Below are positions 13,387-21,410 of a stretch of 62,810 bases of DNA, piece by piece. The notes beneath the pieces were generated by a model, which ran no database searches, was not told the DNA's origin, and was given only the letters and a program-made list of their open reading frames with translations. This DNA is from a virus. The position numbers and the translations under genes were made by a program. Location: positions 1 through 62,810 of the IMG/VR virus record IMGVR_UViG_3300025652_007521; one strand, 5' to 3'. Numbering within the stretch: position 1 is the stretch's first letter; every line of letters starts with the position of its first letter.

Positions 13387-14442
13387 ATGTTTTTTAGTCA
13401 ATTTCCAACACTTCAATATAATTTTAATCGTAGTGGCAATATTGAAAGAATGGTCGACATATTTCGTAGCGTACGACCAGAAACATTACAAGAATTAAAT
13501 CAAGTTACTGTCTATAAAGATTATGAAGTGCATGATGGCATGCGTCCTGATGTTTTATCTCAAAAATTATATGGAACACCAGATTTTTATTGGACCTTTT
13601 TTATTATTAATGATTTTTTACATGATGGTCTACAAGTTTGGCCGATGAGTGAAGAGTCTCTTCGAAGATATATTGCAAAAAATTATTCAGGTAAAGCACT
13701 ATGTTTTAAACCAGATGTTGTTGAAGATTCAGATGGTATTCCGCAAGGAACAAAAAACTCTGTCTCAGGCGTATTACAATTAGGTGAACTTATATATGGT
13801 GGAACTTCAGGAGCCTTAGGTCGACTTGTTCGTAAGGACGCAGATTTAAATGAGATCATACTTCAAGATGTTGTTCCGGGTATTCGCGGCACTGATCCAG
13901 CAGGTGGTGCAGTTGATAATAATATTGTAGGTGGTGATTTTCAGCCTGGAGAATTTCTTAGTGCATCAAGAACTACATTAGATAGCTTTACATTATTTTC
14001 TTTACAAATTCATAAGGTTTATGACTACGCAGCTGCTCCTGCATATTATTATGAAACTGGTGATCCAAATAAAAGACCAATAACAAATCCTGATGGAATA
14101 GCACCATTAAAAAATGTTTATTCTGATGTGCATTGGAATCAGAAAATAAAAAATCAAATTCCATCACTCGATCTAAATGATTTTGGTGTAGCTGGTGCAA
14201 CTACTCAAACTAATGCAGCTTATGGTGCACCTTTAGTATATAGTGGTGGATATATTACCGGCTATAGAGAAGAATTAAGAGAAGGATATCGTAATACTGC
14301 AGAAATTGAAGGTGGTGTATCATATATAACAAATGAACAGCACATACGTCATCTAAATGACAAGCGATCTAAAATAAAAATTATTGATCCAGGATACATA
14401 CTAACGTTTGTCGAAGAATTTGAGAATGTTTTAAATGGCTAA
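13387..14442 (+). CDS. 53: Baseplate wedge protein gp53
   Basis: 351 aa, larger than T4 gp53 (196 aa). The N-terminal domain carries the LysM-like wedge signature RPDVLSQKLYGTPDFYWTFFIIND, matching the T4 pattern (ELANAIYGNPQLYWVLLMCND). T4 gp53 clamps the outer wedges to the hub. The extra region (about 130-300) looks like an inserted Gly-rich beta domain, and the last 40 residues (IRHLNDKRSKIKIIDPGYI) return to the typical C-terminal NDKRR-type segment of these wedge proteins. AGGAG precedes ATG 13387. It overlaps gp27 by eight bases. Confidence 0.85.
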   Translation: MFFSQFPTLQYNFNRSGNIERMVDIFRSVRPETLQELNQVTVYKDYEVHDGMRPDVLSQKLYGTPDFYWTFFIINDFLHDGLQVWPMSEESLRRYIAKNYSGKALCFKPDVVEDSDGIPQGTKNSVSGVLQLGELIYGGTSGALGRLVRKDADLNEIILQDVVPGIRGTDPAGGAVDNNIVGGDFQPGEFLSASRTTLDSFTLFSLQIHKVYDYAAAPAYYYETGDPNKRPITNPDGIAPLKNVYSDVHWNQKIKNQIPSLDLNDFGVAGATTQTNAAYGAPLVYSGGYITGYREELREGYRNTAEIEGGVSYITNEQHIRHLNDKRSKIKIIDPGYILTFVEEFENVLNG

Positions 14443-15877
14443 ATTTACTTCAAAAACTGATGGTAATCGCACAATATCGCCTGATGGTTATGAGATATAT
14501 TCTGTACACTGTACTCTTTCGAATGGTAGTCTTACTGATATAAAAGGGCTTGTACAAGAAATAGAAATTATTGAAAGTTTACATAGTTCGTCTATACAAG
14601 TAATTATGAGATTATATGACGGAATGAATTTTCTCGAGAATAGTCATGTTGTTGGTGGTGAAAAAATAAATATAAAAATCCGTAGAACATCAAATACAAA
14701 TAAATCTTTTAGTGAAGCAAGAGACAAATTTGATATTGAAGTTTACATTGCTGCTATTAATGAGCATACTACTCCTAAACCAGGACTCCAAGGATATACC
14801 TTTGAATGTATAAGTGAACATGCAATGGTAAGTAATACCAAAAAACTTAATCGTTCTTTTAATGGTGTTATCGGTCAACTTGTAACTAATATATTTACTA
14901 ACGATTTAGGATTGAAAGATAAAATTGATTTTAATCCTGAAAATATATCTGACACAACAGATCAAATTCAAGGTATATATCCGAATCTTTCTCCACTAGG
15001 AGCATTAACATGGTTAACAAGAAACTCTTCTTCAGATGGAACTCCATATTTTTTATATGAAACCATACAAGAAGGATTACAATTTAAATCATATAACGAT
15101 ATGTTATCTGAAGAAACATATAGAGTGTACAATGATGCTACTTTCTCTCAAAATACTCCAAACACTCAAGCAAGTTATTCTGAACTAGAAAAGAAAATTT
15201 TAACTTTAAATTCTGAGTTAAATAGATCAATATATGATTCTATTGCTAATGGTTCGTATACTTCTAAACTACATACTATAGACATTGCAACAAAAAAATA
15301 CAAGCAAACACATTTTATTTATGATAATCAATATAAAATAGATACTAACATACCTTTTAGTAAACACATTGAATTTGATAATAAAAAAATAAATGAATAT
15401 ACTACAAATAAAGAATATTATGTTCCGTTAAATTCTAAGTCATTTAAAAAGAATATTAACTATCATACACCGACTTCACATTCATTACTTAATAAGCAAT
15501 CTTATTATAATAATCTAAGTTTTATGGGGTTGGACATTGAAATATATGGTGATTTTAATTTATCAGCAGGAATGCGAGTTGGTGTTATTAGGCCAAAGGC
15601 TGACGATGGAGTAGGAGTTACTGGAAGAAATAATTTGGTTGATAAGTATATCGGTGGAGCATATATTGTAACATCAGTCTCACATTTGTTTTCTCCATCA
15701 GATTATAGATGTAGTGTAGGATTACAAAAAGATAGCTTAGGTATTGATTTAGATTCTAATATTGAACTTGGTAAGTCGAATAAAAACTCTTCGAAAAGCA
15801 ATAAGAAAACAAAGGCCAAGAGAAATACGAAAAGCAGAAAAAGAAGCCGTGGTTCGCGGATATTAGGTAAATTATAA
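14435..15877 (+). CDS. 27: Baseplate hub protein gp27
   Basis: 480 aa (T4 gp27 is 391). Two tube-like domains are visible: an N-terminal one (YSVHCTLSNGSLTDIKGLVQEIEIIESLH) and a second after a domain containing SPLGALTWLTRNSSSDGTPYFLYE, a typical gp27/VgrG-like segment. The C-terminal tail (about 440-480) is strongly basic and Ser-rich (KKTKAKRNTKSRKRSRGS) and may contact DNA or another hub part; T4 gp27 has no such tail that I recall. gp27 trimerises under gp5. It overlaps gp53 by eight bases and gp5 by one base (TAATG). Confidence 0.85.
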   Translation: MAKFTSKTDGNRTISPDGYEIYSVHCTLSNGSLTDIKGLVQEIEIIESLHSSSIQVIMRLYDGMNFLENSHVVGGEKINIKIRRTSNTNKSFSEARDKFDIEVYIAAINEHTTPKPGLQGYTFECISEHAMVSNTKKLNRSFNGVIGQLVTNIFTNDLGLKDKIDFNPENISDTTDQIQGIYPNLSPLGALTWLTRNSSSDGTPYFLYETIQEGLQFKSYNDMLSEETYRVYNDATFSQNTPNTQASYSELEKKILTLNSELNRSIYDSIANGSYTSKLHTIDIATKKYKQTHFIYDNQYKIDTNIPFSKHIEFDNKKINEYTTNKEYYVPLNSKSFKKNINYHTPTSHSLLNKQSYYNNLSFMGLDIEIYGDFNLSAGMRVGVIRPKADDGVGVTGRNNLVDKYIGGAYIVTSVSHLFSPSDYRCSVGLQKDSLGIDLDSNIELGKSNKNSSKSNKKTKAKRNTKSRKRSRGSRILGKL

Positions 15878-16830
15878 TGAATAGAAATAGTGATGCATTT
15901 AAAGGTGGAAATTTTTGTTGGTTTACAGGTGTCGTAGAAGATATAAACGATCCTGAAAAGCTAGGGCGAGTTCGTGTAAGAGCATTTGGTTATCATACTG
16001 AAAGTTTAGTTGATATTAAAACTAATGCATTACCTTGGGCAAGTGTCATGGGCCCTACAAACTCTGCAAATATATCTGGTATTGGTACAACTACTCATGG
16101 GTTAGTAAATGGGTCATGGGTAGTTGGATTCTTTCGCGATGGACAAAGCGCACAAGACCCGATTATTATGGGAACGGTCGGATCAACCTACGAAGAAAAA
16201 CCTAAGGCAGATACTGGTTTTTCAGATCCTTCAGAAACATATCCAAAGTTCCAGCAAGATACTGATGGTCTAGATTTAGAATCAGATTACATAGATACAA
16301 ACTTGTTAGCACGTGGTACGAACACCATCACACGAGAACTTGATACTGTAACATCAGAACCTGCAACAGCTTATGCAGCAGTCTATCCTAATAATAAAGT
16401 TACGCAAACAACATCTGGTCATATTATTGAAATAGATGATACACCCGGTGCTGAAAGAATTAATGTAAGACATACATCTGGTACATTCGTAGAGATACAT
16501 CCTAATGGTGATGTTGTACAAAATAATGGTAACCGATTCCAAATAACAACTGGTAATGATAATGTTCATATTACAGGTGTTTGTAATTTAACAATCGACC
16601 AAGATTGTAATACAACTATTCTTGGTAATTGGAATATTGATGTTACTGGTGATAAAACAGAAACGATTGGTGGTAATGTAACAGAAGACGTCGGTGGGAA
16701 TGTTAATGAAACTGTTGCTGGTAATGTTACTGAAGATTATAGTGGTAGTCAAAAAACAACTGCGTCATCAATGGATATTAACGGTGGTAGTGGTATTGAT
16801 ATGGATGCTGGAACAATTAATCTAAACTAG
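15877..16830 (+). CDS. 5: Baseplate central spike gp5 without a lysozyme domain
   Basis: 317 aa versus 575 in T4. The N-terminal OB-fold is clear (WFTGVVEDINDPEKLGRVRVR, then GLVNGSWVVGFFRDGQSAQDPIIMG). A linker leads to a C-terminal triple-stranded beta-helix with short valine-Gly repeats (about 250-317: TGDKTETIGGNVTEDVGGNV). The lysozyme domain that T4 carries between OB-fold and beta-helix is absent, so the spike is probably purely mechanical. It starts in the stop of gp27 and is followed by the PAAR tip. Confidence 0.92.
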   Translation: MNRNSDAFKGGNFCWFTGVVEDINDPEKLGRVRVRAFGYHTESLVDIKTNALPWASVMGPTNSANISGIGTTTHGLVNGSWVVGFFRDGQSAQDPIIMGTVGSTYEEKPKADTGFSDPSETYPKFQQDTDGLDLESDYIDTNLLARGTNTITRELDTVTSEPATAYAAVYPNNKVTQTTSGHIIEIDDTPGAERINVRHTSGTFVEIHPNGDVVQNNGNRFQITTGNDNVHITGVCNLTIDQDCNTTILGNWNIDVTGDKTETIGGNVTEDVGGNVNETVAGNVTEDYSGSQKTTASSMDINGGSGIDMDAGTINLN

Positions 16831-16838
16831 GAAATACT

Positions 16839-17129
16839 ATGCCAGGAATTACAAGAGTAGGAGATCAACATCAGGGGCACGCAAGTCCCACCCCCAACCC
16901 GTTTCATAAGACATCTTATGCATCTGGTTCTCCTAATGTATTCGTAAATGGTAAGGCCGCGATAAGAGAAGGAGACTCTACTGGTTGTGGAGATACAGCA
17001 GTAGGTAAAAGTAGTACTGTAAAAGTAAATGGTAAAGGTGTTCATCGTATTGGTGATTCAACAAGTGGTCATGGTAGCTGGGTTCCAAATGCTTCGGCAG
17101 GTGGCTCAGGTAATGTGATTGCGGGGTGA
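16839..17129 (+). CDS. 5.4: PAAR-motif spike tip protein (gp5.4-like)
   Basis: 96 aa. PAAR-like repeats are visible: GITRVGDQHQGHAS near the start, SPNVFVNGKAAIREGDSTGCG in the middle, and VHRIGDSTSGHG. The His and Cys residues can bind the metal that sharpens the cone. PAAR proteins cap the gp5 beta-helix and first touch the membrane. It immediately follows gp5, the usual arrangement. The ATG follows AGGAAATACT. Confidence 0.92.
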   Translation: MPGITRVGDQHQGHASPTPNPFHKTSYASGSPNVFVNGKAAIREGDSTGCGDTAVGKSSTVKVNGKGVHRIGDSTSGHGSWVPNASAGGSGNVIAG

Positions 17130-17132
17130 TGA

Positions 17133-17357
17133 ATGGCTAAACCAAATTATGTATCTTTATTAGCACAAATCGCAAGCACTCCAGCAGGATCAGCTAGAGA
17201 TGCATTGATTGCTCAATGTTATCAGTTTCCAGAGCCATTAACAACTGAAGAAGAAAATTTATTTAATTATGTATCGACTGATTATTTAGAAGATACACCA
17301 GGAACAACATCGTCGTATATTGGAATATACTATGGAGAAGACGGGATAATACAATGA
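17133..17357 (+). CDS. Small protein between PAAR tip and fibre, unknown
   Basis: 74 aa, mixed composition, with a helical first half (VSLLAQIASTPAGSARDALIAQCYQF) and an acidic second half. No motif recognised. It starts three bases after the PAAR stop and overlaps the following fibre gene by ATGA, so the two are co-expressed. It could be an adaptor or chaperone of the fibre; this is inference from position. Confidence 0.6.
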   Translation: MAKPNYVSLLAQIASTPAGSARDALIAQCYQFPEPLTTEEENLFNYVSTDYLEDTPGTTSSYIGIYYGEDGIIQ

Positions 17358-18961
17358 CAATAACGAAAAGAGGAACAAAAGGTAGTGCGCTAACTTATAA
17401 TGAGATGGATGAGAATATCCGAGATCTCTATGAGGACACTACGATTAATCGTGTATTTACTAATGCTTCAGGCAGTGGATCAGATGTACAATATTTGACA
17501 TATACGCCACCGTCTGAAGGCAATACAGTTGGTTTTATTACTGTAACCGATAATACACGTATTAGATTTCCAACCACGGATGCTGCTGGTAATAGTGTAT
17601 GTTGTGAAGATGTATTAGATATGAAAAACCATAACATTGTTGGTGTTAATCATCTTAAATTTTCTGACCCTGGTCCTGGCGAAGGATTAGAATGGTCTAA
17701 TATTAAAATACAAGAATCACCTGATGATTTAACTACTAATACGGCTGGTAGTTTGCAAATTCTTCATAAAAATACTGGAACACCTACGGGTGGTTCTGCA
17801 ACAACAACCTACGAAAGACGTGTTACTGTAAAAAATGATCACACCGAAATACGTGGCCAAATTCAGGCAGATAGCCACCAATACGTACTGGTAGTTTCTG
17901 GTGAAGATAAGCACAATACAATCAATCAAACAACAAATTCTGGTGTTGGAATTAAACTACTACTAGCTAATAATAGTGCTGACGGAGAAAGTTTTTTAGG
18001 TGCATCAATTGTTGCTAGAAGAGAAAGTGATACTGATGACAATAGCTCTACTTCTCTTGAGTTTTATACAAGTCATAATGATGAAACTCTTGATAAGCGT
18101 ATTGTAATTGATAGTGGTGGTAATGTTAAAATTGGTGTAGTCGGTACAAATCCTAAGCCTTTAACTGTTCGATCACGATACGCGTATAATGATGTAGCTA
18201 ATGGCGGTATACGAGTTGATACTTATAGCAACCAATTAGATCGTTATACTTCAATTAGTACAATTGGTGGGTCAAACTTTTCAGCGAATTGCGAATATTA
18301 TGGTTCTAATATATTTTTACCTATATCAACTGTTGCAAATAATATTCGAATGTTAGATGGTCATATTATATTTTGCGCAAATTCTGGATTAACTGCGAAT
18401 ACTCCATTTACTCCAACAGAACGTGCACGAGTAACTCCATCAGGCAACCTATTGGTGGGTACTACTGATAATACTCCGTATAACAACACAACAGGAAGTG
18501 GTATTTGTTGGGGCGGTGGGACACATCGACCCAACAGTATTGCTCGTGAATCAACCGCCACCTGTTTAATTCTAAATAAAACTGGGACTCAGTCAAACAG
18601 TACTCATATTCAGGAGTTCAGATATGACGGAGTTGGGATTGGAAATGTATCGATTTCAAGCACAGCCGTTGCCTTTAACACTGGCTCGGATGAACGACTA
18701 AAAGAAAACATTACAGACTCTGCTGATGCGGGTAGCAAGGTTGATGCTATACAGATTAGACAGTTTGACTGGAAGGCTGATGGCTCACATCAGGACTACG
18801 GTCTTATTGCACAGGAGTTAGTAACTGTTGCACCTGAAGCAGTACATCAACCTGTAGATGAAGAAGACATGATGGGTGTTGACTACAGTAAGTTAGTACC
18901 TATGCTAATTAAAGAAATACAATCGTTACGTGTTCGTTTGTCCACCTTAGAAAATAACTAA
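17354..18961 (+). CDS. Tail fibre/spike with C-terminal S74 intramolecular chaperone
   Basis: 535 aa. The N-terminus (KRGTKGSALTYNEMDENI) is an adaptor motif common in phage fibre proteins. The middle is a long beta-rich shaft with repeated ERVTV/NVKIGV-like strands. The C-terminus (about residue 440 on) is the Peptidase S74 chaperone: SDERLKENI with Ser445 and Lys450 as the expected self-cleavage dyad, YGLIAQEL, then GVDYSKLVPMLIKEIQSLRVRL as the terminal coiled coil. The chaperone trimerises the fibre and is then cut off. It sits inside the baseplate cluster rather than with the other fibres. Confidence 0.88.
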   Translation: MTITKRGTKGSALTYNEMDENIRDLYEDTTINRVFTNASGSGSDVQYLTYTPPSEGNTVGFITVTDNTRIRFPTTDAAGNSVCCEDVLDMKNHNIVGVNHLKFSDPGPGEGLEWSNIKIQESPDDLTTNTAGSLQILHKNTGTPTGGSATTTYERRVTVKNDHTEIRGQIQADSHQYVLVVSGEDKHNTINQTTNSGVGIKLLLANNSADGESFLGASIVARRESDTDDNSSTSLEFYTSHNDETLDKRIVIDSGGNVKIGVVGTNPKPLTVRSRYAYNDVANGGIRVDTYSNQLDRYTSISTIGGSNFSANCEYYGSNIFLPISTVANNIRMLDGHIIFCANSGLTANTPFTPTERARVTPSGNLLVGTTDNTPYNNTTGSGICWGGGTHRPNSIARESTATCLILNKTGTQSNSTHIQEFRYDGVGIGNVSISSTAVAFNTGSDERLKENITDSADAGSKVDAIQIRQFDWKADGSHQDYGLIAQELVTVAPEAVHQPVDEEDMMGVDYSKLVPMLIKEIQSLRVRLSTLENN

Positions 18962-18977
18962 ACAGTCGCATAAAGCG

Positions 18978-18985
18978 TATAAATA
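18978..18985 (+). promoter_or_regulatory. T4-type late promoter for gp25
   Basis: TATAAATACTATT, the extended T4 late consensus, followed at once by the ATG of gp25. The predicted transcription start (18991) is the first base of that codon. Confidence 0.85.
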
Positions 18986-18990
18986 CTATT

Positions 18991-19518
18991 ATGGCATATA
19001 CTTATACTTCAACTACTACTACTGTAACTACTGACACCGGCGTTCAAACAATTATTACGCCGTTAGATGTAGATGGTGGTGCGACGGGTAAAGATGGTAC
19101 AGTTACGTCGGTTGTAAGTGATGCATCGGCCTCTTCATCTGAACGTTATAGCGACTTAAATTTACAAATGATACCGCATCCTCAGAAAAAAGATGTTTTA
19201 CCGATTTTTGGTGAACAGGCTGTAAAGAATGCAATACGAACTTTGTTGTTAACAAATTTTATGGAAAGACCTTTCCAACCAACATTAGGTGCAAATCTAA
19301 GAAGTTTATTATTTGAACCTAATGATGCTGTTACTCGACTAGCTTTAAAAGATGCAGTAAGAAATGTATTAGAAAGAAATGAACCAAGGATAGAAAATGT
19401 TAACGTTGTAATTGAACCAACTAATAACGAAAATGCATATAGAGTTGTAGTAGTATTTAGTATAAAAGAAACCGATTCGGTGCAAGACGTCGAAATTAAT
19501 TTAAGAAGATTAAGGTAA
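18991..19518 (+). CDS. 25: Baseplate wedge protein gp25
   Basis: 175 aa; T4 gp25 is 132 aa. The gp25-like fold is clear: FGEQAVKNAIRTLLLTNFMERPFQPTLG, then LFEPNDAVTRLALKDAVRNVL, and the conserved EPRIENV turn that nucleates the sheath interface. The N-terminal 45 residues are Thr/Ser-rich and extra. gp25 links the wedge to the first sheath ring in contractile tails. No Shine-Dalgarno is present; the late promoter abuts the start. It precedes gp6 with six bases between. Confidence 0.92.
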   Translation: MAYTYTSTTTTVTTDTGVQTIITPLDVDGGATGKDGTVTSVVSDASASSSERYSDLNLQMIPHPQKKDVLPIFGEQAVKNAIRTLLLTNFMERPFQPTLGANLRSLLFEPNDAVTRLALKDAVRNVLERNEPRIENVNVVIEPTNNENAYRVVVVFSIKETDSVQDVEINLRRLR

Positions 19519-19524
19519 AGAGAT

Positions 19525-21402
19525 ATGGCCTCAAATTTAAATGTATCAGAACTAGATTTTGATCAAATAAAAGATAATCTAAAAAACTTTATGAAGTCAC
19601 AATCACAGTTTAAGGATTATGATTTTGATGGATCAGGCCTTAGTGTTCTATTAGACATACTTGCGTATAATACGCATTATAATGCAATGCTAGCACATTT
19701 TGCGTTGAATGAAGCCTTTCTCGATTCTGCGCAGATTCGTGGTAACGTTGTATCACGAGCTGGTCTACTTGGTTATGTGCCTCGATCGGTTTTAGCACCA
19801 AGAGCAGCTATAAAACTAGTAGTCGATGTAACAAATAACGATTCTATTAACCTACCAACAACTTTAGTATTAGAAAGAGGTACTAAGTTTACTACAACTG
19901 TTGATGGTGTTGCATATACGTTTTCTTCATTAGAATCCCAATCTGCCATTCGAGAAGATACAATCATTAATGGTGTTACTTCGAACATATTTACTTTTGA
20001 ATCTGTACCTATTGCTGAAGGTACAATTCGTTCATTATCGTATCGTGTTGATAACGATATTCAAAACCAAAAATTTCAAATATCAGATGCTGATGCCGAT
20101 ACATCGTCATTAAGAGTACGAGTTCAAAATAATCAACAATCAGAAAGATTCGATACATATCAAATATTCACATCAATTCAGGACGTAGTATCAGATACAC
20201 AAGTATATCATTTACAAGAAAATTCAAGTGGCTTATATCAAGTATTCTTTGGTGATGGAATTATTGGTAAAAAACCAGTAAATGATAATATTATAACGCT
20301 TGATTATCTCGTAACACAAGGTATTGCTGCAAATGGCGCTAACAACTTTGATCTAGTTACAGCGTTTCCAACGTTAAATGAACCAGAAATTACAGTTACA
20401 ACAAAGATAAAAGCAAATGGTGGATCCGCTGCAGAAACAACTGAGTCAATTAGATTTAATGCTCCTATTACTTTCCAAGCGCAAGATCGAGCAGTAACAT
20501 CTCAAGACTATACAGCAATTATTCAAAAGAACTTTGCAAACATTGAGTCAATATCTACATGGGGTGGTGAAGATAATATTATTCCAGATTTTGGTAAAGC
20601 ATATATTAGTATAAAACCTCTTATTGGTAATGCGTTAACATCAAACGAAAAAGAAGAAATCAAAGCAATTGTAAAATCAAAAAATATTTTATCAATTTCA
20701 CCTGAAATTATAGATCCAGAATTTACAAATTTAGAAATCGATGTGTTCTTTAAATATAACCCAGCACTTACAAGTCGATCTACTTCTGCTTTAGAAGCAC
20801 TTGTAAAAGATATTATATTAGATTATAACTTTAACCAATTAAATAGGTTTGACGGTGTATTTAGACATTCAGAATTGTTATCCTTAGTTGATAATTCTGA
20901 CCCAGCAATCGTAAGTTCTACGATTAGACCTTTCCTCACAAAAACTATTATACCTTCTGTGAGTAGAGTTAAAAATGATTTTAATTTAACATTTGCCGGA
21001 TCATTCTTTATTCAAAGCGGTAGCACATACAATATTAATAGTACAGCGTTTAAACTTAATGGTATTGATCATTACTTCGGAGATATCGCAATAGCAGATT
21101 CAGATAATACTAGGCAAGTTGTAATTTATAAAATTGTTAACAATGAAAATATTATCGTAAGAGGAAACGTAGGAACTATAAATGGCGATCTTGGAACTGT
21201 TTCATTAAACGATTTTGGTCCAGACGACACTACTCCAATTACTGTCACATTAACTCCAAATTCTTTAGATATTGCACCAAAACGAAATCAAATTATTAAT
21301 GTCGATTCTTCTAAAATTAAATCTAAAGGATCTATTGATACTATTGCATATTCCGGATCAGCTGGAACTATATCTTATACAACTACTACTAGAATGAGAT
21401 AA
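19525..21402 (+). CDS. 6: Baseplate wedge protein gp6
   Basis: 625 aa (T4 gp6 is 660). The J-type wedge signature is in the N-terminal third (LSVLLDILAYNTHYNAMLAHFALNEAFLDSA, then RAGLLGYVPRS), followed by the ELxxRF-type FGDGIIGKKP loop and a C-terminal beta region. gp6 dimers form the inner ring that switches the baseplate from hexagon to star. It is flanked by gp25 and a gp7-like gene, the T4 order. Confidence 0.93.
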   Translation: MASNLNVSELDFDQIKDNLKNFMKSQSQFKDYDFDGSGLSVLLDILAYNTHYNAMLAHFALNEAFLDSAQIRGNVVSRAGLLGYVPRSVLAPRAAIKLVVDVTNNDSINLPTTLVLERGTKFTTTVDGVAYTFSSLESQSAIREDTIINGVTSNIFTFESVPIAEGTIRSLSYRVDNDIQNQKFQISDADADTSSLRVRVQNNQQSERFDTYQIFTSIQDVVSDTQVYHLQENSSGLYQVFFGDGIIGKKPVNDNIITLDYLVTQGIAANGANNFDLVTAFPTLNEPEITVTTKIKANGGSAAETTESIRFNAPITFQAQDRAVTSQDYTAIIQKNFANIESISTWGGEDNIIPDFGKAYISIKPLIGNALTSNEKEEIKAIVKSKNILSISPEIIDPEFTNLEIDVFFKYNPALTSRSTSALEALVKDIILDYNFNQLNRFDGVFRHSELLSLVDNSDPAIVSSTIRPFLTKTIIPSVSRVKNDFNLTFAGSFFIQSGSTYNINSTAFKLNGIDHYFGDIAIADSDNTRQVVIYKIVNNENIIVRGNVGTINGDLGTVSLNDFGPDDTTPITVTLTPNSLDIAPKRNQIINVDSSKIKSKGSIDTIAYSGSAGTISYTTTTRMR

Positions 21403-21410
21403 TTATAACT

